From contig CAMKGA010000006.1 in assembly GCA_946412015.1 (NCBI GenBank), positions 1 to 64,000 of the forward strand: DNA of 64,000 nucleotides. Reading direction: 5' to 3'. Source of the stretch: an uncultured Caryophanales bacterium (GTDB lineage: Bacteria > Bacillota_I > Bacilli_A > RF39 > UBA660). The position numbers and the translations under genes are program-made. Within the stretch, counting starts at the first letter, position 1; each line of letters begins with the position of its first letter. Shown here one piece after another: positions 43,567 through 51,858 of this stretch. A model generated the notes under the pieces. That model saw only the letters and a program-made list of their open reading frames with translations. It made no database searches and was not told the origin of the DNA.

Positions 43567-44841
43567 TTATCTACTTCCTATACGTTGTTCTAATGCCCTA
43601 ATTTCTAAATCTGTTGCAGTATTCTCTTCTATTTCTTGATTAAACCATTCAGGTTTACTTTCAATCTTAACAGTCTTTTTAACACTATTTTTTCTATTAT
43701 TCTTTTTATATTCAGCTTCAGCAAACTTCATAGCATCCTCAACTGTCTCTATATTGCTACGACTCCACTGTGATGCTATAGTATCTACATATGACTTTGT
43801 AAGTTTATTATTATTTATTTTTAAAATATAATCTATAAGTACATTAACGACACCTGGTTTTAAATTTAAATCTAAAAGTAAATGAGCAATTATTCTTAAA
43901 TCAGATGCAGTTGGATTACTATTTTTATATTTACTATTAATAAAATCATAAGGAGATGTTACCTCAAACATATATATCATCTTACTACGATTCGAATCAT
44001 CGCTTATTTTTTTTCTTAAATATTCTGGCTGATTTTTATATATCAAACTTGGTAATTTTCCTAAATTATCAAAACTATAATACTTTTCTGCATTTTCTCT
44101 TAATACTTTTTTATCTATTCTATGCATATCATTAATACTATTTCTAATTAAAGAAACCATATCATCATTATCATAGTTATATATATAAGAAATATTATAT
44201 ATATATTCTTTTAATGATTTATTAATAGTTCTTTTATTTAATAGTTCATCTGGTATTAAATTTAATATTGTATTTAGATCAATATTAGATAATATTTCAA
44301 TATGTCTATGCCTTGATTTTTTTAAATCATAAATTAAATTATCATTAATACCATTATTCGAAAAACCAAATACATCACTAAAATTTTTAGTTATATCATT
44401 ATATTCCCTTAAATTAAGATTAGGTATTTTATAAAAATTAATAATTTTTTCGTATTCTAATTTTCCAATTGCGTTATAAAGTGCTGTTGCAAGTACTGGA
44501 TTATTTATAAACTCTGATGCACTCATAGGTGAATAAAGTTCATATATATAACTATTGATATTTCCTTCTTTTAAATATGTCTTTAAAAGACCTACTGCTT
44601 CTAATTTAACTCTTGCATCATCTATTTCATTAATTGTTATTTGCATATTAGTAAGTAAATGATGATGAGTCCACTCATTACTTATAAGTTCCATCTTATC
44701 TAAATAAGACCATAAAGTATAATAAAGGCTTACTGACCCATTACCAATTAATGGCTGATAAAGATTTAAAAGTATGCCTAAATCACTTGAATTTAATACT
44801 GTTTTATTTGTAACAATAAATGTATCAGCTGGTAATGTCAT
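43567..44841 (-). CDS. dnaB: Replication initiation/membrane attachment protein DnaB
   Basis: 424 residues from the ATG at 44841 (CCTCC complement upstream). The N-terminal winged helix (LNSSDLGILLNLYQPLIGNGSVSLYY) and DnaD-like C-terminal region (SKYKNSNPTASDLRIIAHLLLDLNLKPGVVNVLIDYIL, near 330) identify the Bacillus-type DnaB, not the helicase. It recruits DnaI and helicase to origins and stalled forks. Confidence 0.9.
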   Translation of the reverse strand: MTLPADTFIVTNKTVLNSSDLGILLNLYQPLIGNGSVSLYYTLWSYLDKMELISNEWTHHHLLTNMQITINEIDDARVKLEAVGLLKTYLKEGNINSYIYELYSPMSASEFINNPVLATALYNAIGKLEYEKIINFYKIPNLNLREYNDITKNFSDVFGFSNNGINDNLIYDLKKSRHRHIEILSNIDLNTILNLIPDELLNKRTINKSLKEYIYNISYIYNYDNDDMVSLIRNSINDMHRIDKKVLRENAEKYYSFDNLGKLPSLIYKNQPEYLRKKISDDSNRSKMIYMFEVTSPYDFINSKYKNSNPTASDLRIIAHLLLDLNLKPGVVNVLIDYILKINNNKLTKSYVDTIASQWSRSNIETVEDAMKFAEAEYKKNNRKNSVKKTVKIESKPEWFNQEIEENTATDLEIRALEQRIGSR

Positions 44842-44900
44842 AAAACCTCCTTTAATAATTAGTTTAACATAATAAGTAAAAAAAAAAAAGATTATTTTAG

Positions 44901-45104
44901 TCAATTATTAATATGATCTTCAAAAAAAATATCATCAGGTTTCATATTAAAAATTTGAGCTATTTTACAAGCATTATTATAAGATAATACTCTTTTTCCT
45001 GATTCAATCAAATAATAATATGTACCTGTAATTCCTAATTTAAGTCCCATACAATTACAAGAATAACCATGTTTTTTTCTTAATTTCTTTAATTTTATAT
45101 ACAT
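44901..45104 (-). CDS. Small XRE-type HTH regulator
   Basis: 67 residues, essentially one helix-turn-helix: LRKKHGYSCNCMGLKLGITG and TYYYLIESGKRVLSYNNACKIA. The start is the ATG at 45104 after GGAGGT. It lies 59 bp upstream of dnaB on the same strand and is divergent from another XRE gene across a 17-bp palindrome. Likely a phage- or ICE-type repressor or activator. Confidence 0.82.
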   Translation of the reverse strand: MYIKLKKLRKKHGYSCNCMGLKLGITGTYYYLIESGKRVLSYNNACKIAQIFNMKPDDIFFEDHINN

Positions 45105-45120
45105 TTTAACCTCCAAATTT

Positions 45121-45137
45121 GTACACTCTTAGTGTAC
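45121..45137. promoter_or_regulatory. Operator palindrome between divergent XRE genes
   Basis: GTACACT-CTT-AGTGTAC is a perfect 7-bp dyad. On the minus strand it starts immediately after a TTGACA -35 box (45138-45143) and fills exactly the 17-bp spacer, so a bound regulator would block that promoter. Confidence 0.7.
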
Positions 45138-45183
45138 TGTCAATTTAATAAAAATATGAGAAAATTAGTTAGGAGTGAGTTTT

Positions 45184-45417
45184 ATGAATCAAGTAAGTCT
45201 ATATGAAGAGTACAACAACTTATCCAATAATATAAAAATATATAGAAGAAGATTGCATTTAACTCAAGAACAACTTGCAGAAAAAGCTAAATGTTCAACT
45301 TCCTATATAAAACAAATCGAATCTCAAAAAAATTTTAAAAACGTCTCTTTTATAACAATTACAAATATAAGTAAAGCTTTAAATATAGATATAGCAGACT
45401 TATTTAAAAAACAATAA
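45184..45417 (+). CDS. XRE-type HTH regulator
   Basis: 77 residues from the ATG at 45184 (AGGAGTGA upstream). Classic Xre fold: IKIYRRRLHLTQEQLAEKAKCS-TSYIKQIESQKN, with leucine-rich last helices. Divergent from the other small XRE gene; it is the more canonical repressor of the pair. Its own terminator follows. Confidence 0.88.
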   Translation: MNQVSLYEEYNNLSNNIKIYRRRLHLTQEQLAEKAKCSTSYIKQIESQKNFKNVSFITITNISKALNIDIADLFKKQ

Positions 45418-45424
45418 ACTAATT

Positions 45425-45448
45425 AAAAGAAGCATTGCTTCTTTTTTT
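45425..45448 (+). terminator. Terminator of the plus-strand XRE gene
   Basis: AAAGAAGC-ATT-GCTTCTTT (45426-45444) then T. Confidence 0.8.
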
Positions 45449-45514
45449 CATATTACATTTAAATTGACACAAAATTAATATATCATTTTTAATGTTCATT
45501 TACAAGTATATAAT

Positions 45515-45554
45515 AAAAAGACAGAAAAATTTATTCTATAAACTTCTATCTTTT
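45515..45554 (-). terminator. Terminator of the 45571 gene
   Basis: Minus strand AAAAGATAGAA pairs with TTCTGTCTTTT (one wobble) across a long loop, then T. Confidence 0.5.
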
Positions 45555-45570
45555 ACACATAAAAACTAGT

Positions 45571-45978
45571 TTATCTTCTTTTTCCCTCAAAATTAGAATC
45601 TACGTATTCATCATATAATGATGTTGGTTCAGTTCCAAATCCAAATCCATCATCTTCAAACATACCATTATTCCATTTATTATGACAATGTCCGCCATTA
45701 AATGCAGAGGCTCTAGTACCAAACCTTGTAATTTTCTCATCCAAATTTTTATCATAATCTACAGTAGAATCATCACATTTTAAAATCAAATCATAAATAG
45801 TTTTTGCAAGTTCTTCCTCACTTAAATTACTTTGTTTTAATATAGAATAAACTAATAAATCAGAATCACATCCACCAATATTTAAATGATATAATGTATT
45901 ATAAACTTGTTTTGTATTAAGATTATACTTTCTTAATAAATCACTAACTTTTATTTTTCTAACATTTTCTTTTTTCAT
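45571..45978 (-). CDS. Unknown protein, 135 aa
   Basis: Not recognised. The first ~85 residues look like a small helical domain with an HTH-like stretch (VSDLLRKYNLNTKQVYNTLYHL). The C-terminal part is Gly/Asn/Asp-rich and contains two histidines and a cysteine (GGHCHNKWNNGMFEDDG). Ribosome site GGAAGGTG precedes the ATG. Part of the accessory island. Confidence 0.6.
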   Translation of the reverse strand: MKKENVRKIKVSDLLRKYNLNTKQVYNTLYHLNIGGCDSDLLVYSILKQSNLSEEELAKTIYDLILKCDDSTVDYDKNLDEKITRFGTRASAFNGGHCHNKWNNGMFEDDGFGFGTEPTSLYDEYVDSNFEGKRR

Positions 45979-46034
45979 AAAGCACCTTCCAATTCAAATT
46001 AAGTATATCATAAATAATAAAAGTACACAAACAA

Positions 46035-46439
46035 TTATTTGAAATGCCTAGCTGCCTCCTCACTACTAAGTCCTTCTACAATAAATCCCTCATTAATTAA
46101 TTTATCTCTTTTAGGAGTATAACCAAGTCTTCCAAAACTAGCAAGATCATCCCCAATACTAGGATTATTTATATATTCTTCTCTATTATTATTAATATTA
46201 AATATTGCACTACTAATCTCTTTTAAATAATTTTGATCTTTAATTCTATCAAAAATCGTAATCTCATCATAAGTAAATGCTCCAATTAATAAATCATCTC
46301 TTTTTCTAAACTCTTCTAAACTATTTACATTTTCTTTTTTTAAATATTCATAAGCCTCATATAATCTAGTCTTATAATTTTCATTTCTAGATAAAATACT
46401 ATACGTTCTAATATCACTAATAACTTGCTTAACTGTCAT
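46035..46439 (-). CDS. Unknown protein, 134 aa
   Basis: Not recognised. Mostly helical, acidic and basic residues mixed, ends in GFIVEGLSSEEAARHFK. The start at 46439 is chosen because GGGTGATG stands just before it. Same strand as the 45571 gene with a 56-bp gap, so probably one unit. In the accessory island. Confidence 0.6.
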   Translation of the reverse strand: MTVKQVISDIRTYSILSRNENYKTRLYEAYEYLKKENVNSLEEFRKRDDLLIGAFTYDEITIFDRIKDQNYLKEISSAIFNINNNREEYINNPSIGDDLASFGRLGYTPKRDKLINEGFIVEGLSSEEAARHFK

Positions 46440-46548
46440 CTTCATCACCCAAGTTTAGTATATCAAACAAATAAATTACAGTCAATAAGAGGGGGATATT
46501 ATTAGTTAGTACATTTCAAAAAATTATGTAATTATAGTGCCATTTTTA

Positions 46549-46990
46549 TTATGAATATTGAAAGTGAAAAATATTATCAAACTGTAAGTCTAGGAACATT
46601 ATGGAAATTTGCAATGGTTTTGGATTCTTTATAAAATCAGATACAATAGTTTGCTCTTGATTTATTAATTTACTTTTTGTTTCTTCGTCTAATCTTTCAT
46701 ACTCTCTTGATTTAATCTTATCATGTAATGGTCTATAATTATTTTTTATTGTAATGTTTATATAATAATTAATCTTATTAACATCTTTTAATACTATAAG
46801 TTCTATACAGTGATTCCAACTCAATTATGTCAGCAGTGCTGACACTTTCTTATTACTAAAAACTTTATAAAACTATCTCATCCTAAACAAGGTTCTTTTG
46901 TTATACTTTTTTCCCATTTCTAAAATAAGTTTTAACTTTATTTCTTTCTTTTGAATAATCTTAAACCATTCCATATATTTCATTATAATA
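46549..46990 (-). pseudogene. Decayed YhcG/DUF1016-family nuclease gene
   Basis: Reading from 46983 down gives GKKYNKRTLFRMR-stop-FYKVFSNKKVSALLT-stop-LSWNHCIELIVL...REYERLDEETKSKL. These are hallmarks of the DUF1016 N-terminal domain of YhcG-type PDDEXK proteins. Two stops (TAG at 46873-46875, TAA at 46825-46827) stand where the family has Gln. A stretch DYSKERNKVKTYF from nearer the N-terminus is also present in another frame, so there is an internal deletion with frameshift. The C-terminal nuclease half is absent. Confidence 0.72.
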
Positions 46991-47021
46991 ATTCATAATA
47001 CCTACTATAATAAAAAGAAGA

Positions 47022-47165
47022 TTACTCTTCTTGTCTCTTGCTAGATAAAAATGTTACTTTTTCAGCAACTACTTCAACAACTTGCTTTTTTTCATCATTT
47101 AATTCATAGTTTCTAGTTTGAATTCTTCATTTAATACCTACTAATGGTTTTTGGTGATACTCATT
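47022..47165 (-). pseudogene. Partial duplicate of ssb (3' part only)
   Basis: Encodes LVGIK-stop-RIQTRNYELNDEKKQVVEVV...TFLSSKRQEE, nearly identical to the C-terminus of the intact ssb at 48790-49125. A TGA (47127-47129) replaces a Gly codon and the N-terminal OB-fold is missing. Sequence similarity also continues past the stop into the short gap and the ribosome site/ATG region (46991-47021), mirroring the gap after the real ssb. Confidence 0.85.
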
Positions 47166-47170
47166 CAACT

Positions 47171-47875
47171 CTACCGTATTACTTTAAAACCGTTAGAATT
47201 ACCTTTTTGATTTGAAAAAGTATTAACTAGTTCAACAAAATAATTATTAACTTCTTCCACAGTAGTTTCATTGTTTAATGGATATCTTAGCAAAACTCCA
47301 TGTGTTATATATGGGAACAAGAATAAGGTATGCTTTTTTTTATAAAACTCGACATATAAAGGATCATTTGGTCGTGGATTTGTATTTTCAAATTCTTCAT
47401 ACCTTGCTATTAATTTTTCTGGAACACTCCTACCTGTACGTGGAATAGTGACAAATTCAATTAATTCTTTATTTGAAGGAACTACACTATTTAATTTACA
47501 CAAATCCAAAAAAGCTTTTTTTCCATTTTCTGGTAACTTTTCAACCAACGAAAAATTATTTTCATCACATAATGACAATAAATTTTCTTGATTTTCAGAA
47601 CTCATAGATTTAAAATCCAATAATATCCAAGCATATCCATTTGAAAAAGACCAATCTCTATTAATTCCATCTTTAAAAGTAACATTTTTTCTTCTGGGAA
47701 TGTCTTTATTTAATACATCATGCTTATTACAACTTGACATAACTGTTCTAACACCAAGTTCTTTAAATATTTTACAACTCTCTAATAATGGTAATTCAAT
47801 CAGTTTATATAAATCATCGGCACTATTAATTATTACGCTGTCTCCATCTATTCTTTCAACTTCAAGTACTTTCAT
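47171..47875 (-). CDS. Unknown protein, 234 aa
   Basis: Not recognised. Begins MKVLEVERIDGDSVII and has central segments GYAWILLDFKSMSSENQENLLSL and VPEKLIARYEEFENTNPRPND, ending in VLLRYPLNNETTVEEVNNYF. No membrane or signal segments. GGAGTTG upstream of the ATG. It lies inside the accessory island between two ssb-related sequences, so it is probably mobile-element cargo. Confidence 0.65.
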   Translation of the reverse strand: MKVLEVERIDGDSVIINSADDLYKLIELPLLESCKIFKELGVRTVMSSCNKHDVLNKDIPRRKNVTFKDGINRDWSFSNGYAWILLDFKSMSSENQENLLSLCDENNFSLVEKLPENGKKAFLDLCKLNSVVPSNKELIEFVTIPRTGRSVPEKLIARYEEFENTNPRPNDPLYVEFYKKKHTLFLFPYITHGVLLRYPLNNETTVEEVNNYFVELVNTFSNQKGNSNGFKVIR

Positions 47876-47948
47876 AACATTTTCAACTCCTTAGAAATAT
47901 TGTAATTTAACAATAACATTTTAATTATATCATATAGCATTTCCTATT

Positions 47949-48764
47949 TCAATTCCTCATAAATCTCTTTCTCATACATTCCTCATAAATCTCTTTCTCA
48001 TACAATTCTTTAGTAATCTTAGAAATATTTCCACCTCTTCTTGCAACTTTAATATTCTCACTTAATCCCTTAGGATTTTCTTTTATAGCAATATCACGAG
48101 TTGTTACTTCACCTAAATCTGTAAGTATTACTTCTATATCACTCATATTATCTCTTAAAGATTCTTTAGTTAAACCTTTACTATTTTTATACTCTCTTGA
48201 AGTCATACCTGACCAAGTTTTATATATTTCATCAGTTAGCATTGCATACTCAAAATCTTTTTCAATACCTCCTTTTTTCCATACATCAGTTAGTTTTTTT
48301 CTATTAAGTATGCCTTTTAATCTTAATTCTATCCAATTATCATCATAGCCTTTATTTCTATAATAGTTTATTGCTCTATCAATAGCAAGTGACGGATCAT
48401 ATACTTCATCTATCCTTTCACTACCTAAATTTGCAAGCCATAATTTAAATGGTTCTGCCTTTGGTGATGGAATAGACTCAATTAGCCTTAGTATTCCTTT
48501 AGTATCTAAACAATCTGTTTTATATAGTTTTCCATCTTTTAAAGACTTTAATTTCAGTTCCCGACATTTTGTCGGAAGCTTACTTTTTTCATTATGCAAC
48601 AATCTTCTTTTTAAAGTTGTCCAATAATCACTAGAATCTTTTGGTTCAGCTAAAGCATTTATTACATCCACCACACTAAAATAATACTCTTCTTTATTAC
48701 TATCCCATACACTTCTTATTTTCTTTCCTTCAAATATTTTATTTATTGTTTCTAATTTATTCAT
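47949..48764 (-). CDS. BRO-N domain protein (DinD/antirepressor-like)
   Basis: 271 residues from the ATG at 48764 (AGGAGGT upstream). The N-terminal BRO domain shows VWDSNKEEYYFSVVDVINALAEPKDSSDYWTTLKRRL. The C-terminal half (MTSREYKNSKGLTKESLRDNMSDIE...KVARRGGNISKI) is that of DinD-type BRO proteins. Such proteins are phage antirepressors or SOS-induced regulators. The last residues are altered by a 26-bp tandem duplication. Follows ssb with a 25-bp gap. Confidence 0.85.
   Translation of the reverse strand: MNKLETINKIFEGKKIRSVWDSNKEEYYFSVVDVINALAEPKDSSDYWTTLKRRLLHNEKSKLPTKCRELKLKSLKDGKLYKTDCLDTKGILRLIESIPSPKAEPFKLWLANLGSERIDEVYDPSLAIDRAINYYRNKGYDDNWIELRLKGILNRKKLTDVWKKGGIEKDFEYAMLTDEIYKTWSGMTSREYKNSKGLTKESLRDNMSDIEVILTDLGEVTTRDIAIKENPKGLSENIKVARRGGNISKITKELYEKEIYEECMRKRFMRN
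47953..48004. repeat. 26-bp perfect tandem duplication at the 3' end of the BRO gene
   Basis: Positions 47953-47978 and 47979-48004 are identical. Removing one copy would change the coded end from YEECMRKRFMRN to YEELK followed by TAG, probably the ancestral terminus. Confidence 0.92.
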
Positions 48765-48789
48765 AATACCTCCTAAAGAAAAAAACAGA

Positions 48790-49125
48790 TTACTCTGCTT
48801 CTTCTTGTCTCTTACTAGATAAAAATGTGACTTTCTCTGCAACTACTTCAACAGCTTGCTTTTTTTCATCATTTACTTCATAGTTTCTAGTTTGTATTCT
48901 TCCTTTTATACCAACTAAATCTCCTTGCTTACAGTATGATACTGTACTTTCTGCAACTCCCTTCCAAAGAATACACGAAATAAAATCGGTATCATATTCA
49001 CCATTTGAATTTTTAAATGAACGAGGAACAGCTAAAGTAATATTAGATACCTTCTTACCAGATTCAGTTATTTTAAGTTCAGGTTCTTTAACTATTCTAC
49101 CTACTAACACTGCTTGATTTAACAT
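48790..49125 (-). CDS. ssb: Single-stranded DNA-binding protein
   Basis: 111 residues, an OB-fold SSB: LNQAVLVGRIVKEPELKITESGKKVSNITLAVPR, DFISCILWKGVAE and GDLVGIKGRIQTRNYE. The acidic tail ends EEAE without the DDDIPF-type tip used to recruit partners, so it looks like the mobile-element or auxiliary type rather than the main replicative SSB. It is followed by the BRO gene; a partial copy lies 1.7 kb away. Confidence 0.92.
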   Translation of the reverse strand: MLNQAVLVGRIVKEPELKITESGKKVSNITLAVPRSFKNSNGEYDTDFISCILWKGVAESTVSYCKQGDLVGIKGRIQTRNYEVNDEKKQAVEVVAEKVTFLSSKRQEEAE

Positions 49126-49218
49126 TTATAATATCTCCTTTCGAAGACATATTAACAAATATTTTTTTATTAAACAAATATCAGTTTTTTAAATATTAAT
49201 AAATATTTATTACAATAG

Positions 49219-49254
49219 AAAAAATACTAAATATCAATATTTCAATTTAGTATT
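49219..49254 (-). terminator. Terminator of sufB
   Basis: Minus strand AATACTAAAT pairs perfectly with ATTTAGTATT (12-base loop) followed by TTTTTT. Confidence 0.75.
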
Positions 49255-49284
49255 TATATTTACTTATTTTATTTAAATTTAGTA

Positions 49285-50589
49285 TTAAAAATAATTTTTT
49301 AAAAGTGCATTTAACTCAACTGCATATTCCATAGGTAATTCTTCTCTAAATCTTTCAATAAATCCCATTATTATTAACTCTTTAGCACGTTCTAAAGTTA
49401 TTCCTCTACTCATTAAATAAAACAATTTATCTTGACTTATACGTGCGACAGTTGCTTCATGATTTAAATTAGATGTTGAATTACTAACTATATTTTTAGG
49501 TACTGTATCACTTTTAGACTCAGGATCTAAAATAATTGTATCGCATTTTACTAATGCATTAGAATGTTCTGCCTCTTTTGTTATATTTACCCAACCACGA
49601 TATGTTGCTTCTCCACCAGATACTGCTATACTTTTACTTATAATATCACTTTTAGTATATGGAGCTAAGTGTATCATTTTAGCACCTGCATCCTGTATTT
49701 GATTATCTTTAGCAACAGCAATAGATATACATCTACCAAGAGCGTATTTTCCATTTAAAATACAAGCTGGATATTTCATGTTCACAAATGATCCAATATT
49801 ACCATCAATCCATTCCATCACACCAGATTCTTCTACAATAGCTCTTTTAGTAACCAAGTTATAAATATTATTAGCCCAATTTTGAATTGTTGTATATCTA
49901 CATTTAGCATTCTTTTTTACATATATCTCAACAACAGCAGCATGGAGTGAGTCTGTTGTATAAGTAGGAGCTGTACATCCTTCCATATAATGTAAAGAAG
50001 AATTCTCATCTACAACAATTATTGTTCTTTCAAATTGTCCCATATTTTTACTATTAATTCTAAAATAGCTTTGAAGTGGTCTATCTAAGTGAGTATTAGG
50101 TGGAATATATATAAATGTACCACCACTCCATACAGCACCATTTAGTGCAGTATACTTATTCTCATCATACTTAACAAGCTTATTAAAATATTCTTTAAAT
50201 AAATCAGGATACTTTCTTAAAGCAGTATCTGTATCGCAAAATATAACATTTTTATCTACTAATTCTTTTATCATATTATGATATACTACTTCACTTTCAT
50301 ATTGTGCACCCACACCTGCTAAATATTTCTTTTCAGCTTCAGGTATACCCAATTTATCAAATGTATCTTTAACATCTTTAGGAACATCATCCCAACTTTT
50401 TTCTACTTTATCTGTAACTTTCTTATAATAAGTAATATCGTCAAAATTAATATTTAAATCAGGTCCAAATACAGGATTAGGTGTTTGTTCAAATTTTAAA
50501 TATGATTGAACTCTAAAGTCGCGCATCCATTTTGGTTCTTTTTTTTGCTTTGATATTGACTCTACTATTTTCTTACTAATTCCTTTCAT
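49285..50589 (-). CDS. sufB: Fe-S cluster assembly scaffold SufB
   Basis: 434 residues with the SufB/SufD beta-helix core: [51 protein letters not shown], and the C-terminal [21 protein letters not shown]. With SufC and SufD it builds iron-sulfur clusters in the cytosol. Normally the last gene of sufCDSUB; here the upstream genes are kinase-like proteins and mutM, so the cluster is split. Confidence 0.95.
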   Translation of the reverse strand: MKGISKKIVESISKQKKEPKWMRDFRVQSYLKFEQTPNPVFGPDLNINFDDITYYKKVTDKVEKSWDDVPKDVKDTFDKLGIPEAEKKYLAGVGAQYESEVVYHNMIKELVDKNVIFCDTDTALRKYPDLFKEYFNKLVKYDENKYTALNGAVWSGGTFIYIPPNTHLDRPLQSYFRINSKNMGQFERTIIVVDENSSLHYMEGCTAPTYTTDSLHAAVVEIYVKKNAKCRYTTIQNWANNIYNLVTKRAIVEESGVMEWIDGNIGSFVNMKYPACILNGKYALGRCISIAVAKDNQIQDAGAKMIHLAPYTKSDIISKSIAVSGGEATYRGWVNITKEAEHSNALVKCDTIILDPESKSDTVPKNIVSNSTSNLNHEATVARISQDKLFYLMSRGITLERAKELIIMGFIERFREELPMEYAVELNALLKNYF

Positions 50590-50645
50590 TCAGATCACCT
50601 ACTTTATTATACTAAAAAAATAGTTAAATAAAAAGTAGTTTTCTA

Positions 50646-51854
50646 CTACATTTTATTTAATTTAATTTCACTTTGGTATCTTTCTTCAAATTCATAAAAA
50701 TATTCACTTGGAGGAAAATAATTATTATTATAATAATCTTCAGATTCATATATATAATCATTATCAATGATAACTAAATCACCTTTTTTTAACACCTCAT
50801 CTATATCATTTACATAACCAGTTGCACTCTTATCTACTTTATCTATCCCTCTAAAATATACTTTATTATCTTTAAGTAGTCTACCTAAGTTATCCTCTTT
50901 ACAATCAGTCCAAATAAGGCCTTGGGCTCTAAGTTCTTTATATATTTGATAAGCATCCTCTTTAGTAATATTATTAGTATCTACTTTCTCAGTTATTTCA
51001 ATACAAAATAGAAAATCTAACTCATCTTTATCTAATACTTCATCTCTATATAAAGGTTGCAAAAATCTTTTATTATTTATTTTTGTAAATACATCTCTTC
51101 TTCTTCCTATTTTAATTACTTTATCACCTATTTGATATACTGTTGAGTATGCTCCAGATTTACTTAAAATACAAATATCACTATAATTTATATTTTCATT
51201 TTCACTAAGTTCTTTTACAATATAAAACATAGTATTTCTTATAATATCATCTTTAATACATCCAAAACTTACCATAGTAGTTAATATCTCATCTGACACC
51301 ATTTCTTTATTGTTACTAATTCTTTTATTAACCAAGTCTATTAAATCACTATAAGTATTATTTTCTTTTAATATATATTTTAAATCTAATAATCTAGTTG
51401 AATAGTTAATTATTAATTCTATATCTTTTATATTTATATTTTTATAATTATTTAATAATACATTAAGTAACGAATTATTTTCTAGTATTATATTATTATC
51501 TTCTATATACTTAAATAATTTACTAATATCAATATTTTTTTCCTTACAATATCTAATTAATATTATATAATCTACTTCACTTTTATAAAATTTTAACATA
51601 CTAAATATATTATTTTCTACATAACTCTTATCAATATTATAAAAATAATCAATATAACTCTTTATTTTTTCATATCTATACTTTTTATAAAACAAATCTA
51701 TATTAGAAAAGAATAAATCATGCTTTATTACTAAATCAGTAACTTTTGGCTCTCTTAATATATAAATATGACAACTACTCATTATATTTCTAAAATTATT
51801 AACAAATTCTTCTTCTTTATTATTTTTAATTAATTCCATTACATATATATCCAT
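50646..51854 (-). CDS. Kinase-like protein with helical N-terminal region (copy 2)
   Basis: 402 residues. The first ~220 are all-helical and repeat-like. Then comes a protein-kinase-like half: a small-residue loop SGAYSTVYQIG (233-243), Lys248 in VIKIG, the catalytic loop WTD317CKEDN322 (matching HRDLKPEN spacing, D-x-K-x-x-N), and a metal-binding Asp in VIIDNDY (364-366). No membrane segment. Paralogue of the next gene upstream (51859-53073), which it follows by 4 bp. Substrate unknown. I am confident of the fold, less so of activity. Confidence 0.75.
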   Translation of the reverse strand: MDIYVMELIKNNKEEEFVNNFRNIMSSCHIYILREPKVTDLVIKHDLFFSNIDLFYKKYRYEKIKSYIDYFYNIDKSYVENNIFSMLKFYKSEVDYIILIRYCKEKNIDISKLFKYIEDNNIILENNSLLNVLLNNYKNINIKDIELIINYSTRLLDLKYILKENNTYSDLIDLVNKRISNNKEMVSDEILTTMVSFGCIKDDIIRNTMFYIVKELSENENINYSDICILSKSGAYSTVYQIGDKVIKIGRRRDVFTKINNKRFLQPLYRDEVLDKDELDFLFCIEITEKVDTNNITKEDAYQIYKELRAQGLIWTDCKEDNLGRLLKDNKVYFRGIDKVDKSATGYVNDIDEVLKKGDLVIIDNDYIYESEDYYNNNYFPPSEYFYEFEERYQSEIKLNKM

Positions 51855-51858
51855 CTAA

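Noticed and set aside
46825-46875. TAA/TAG recoded as Gln in the YhcG-like gene
   Set aside because: CAA and CAG are used normally for Gln in the same remnant and the gene also has a deletion, so it is a pseudogene.
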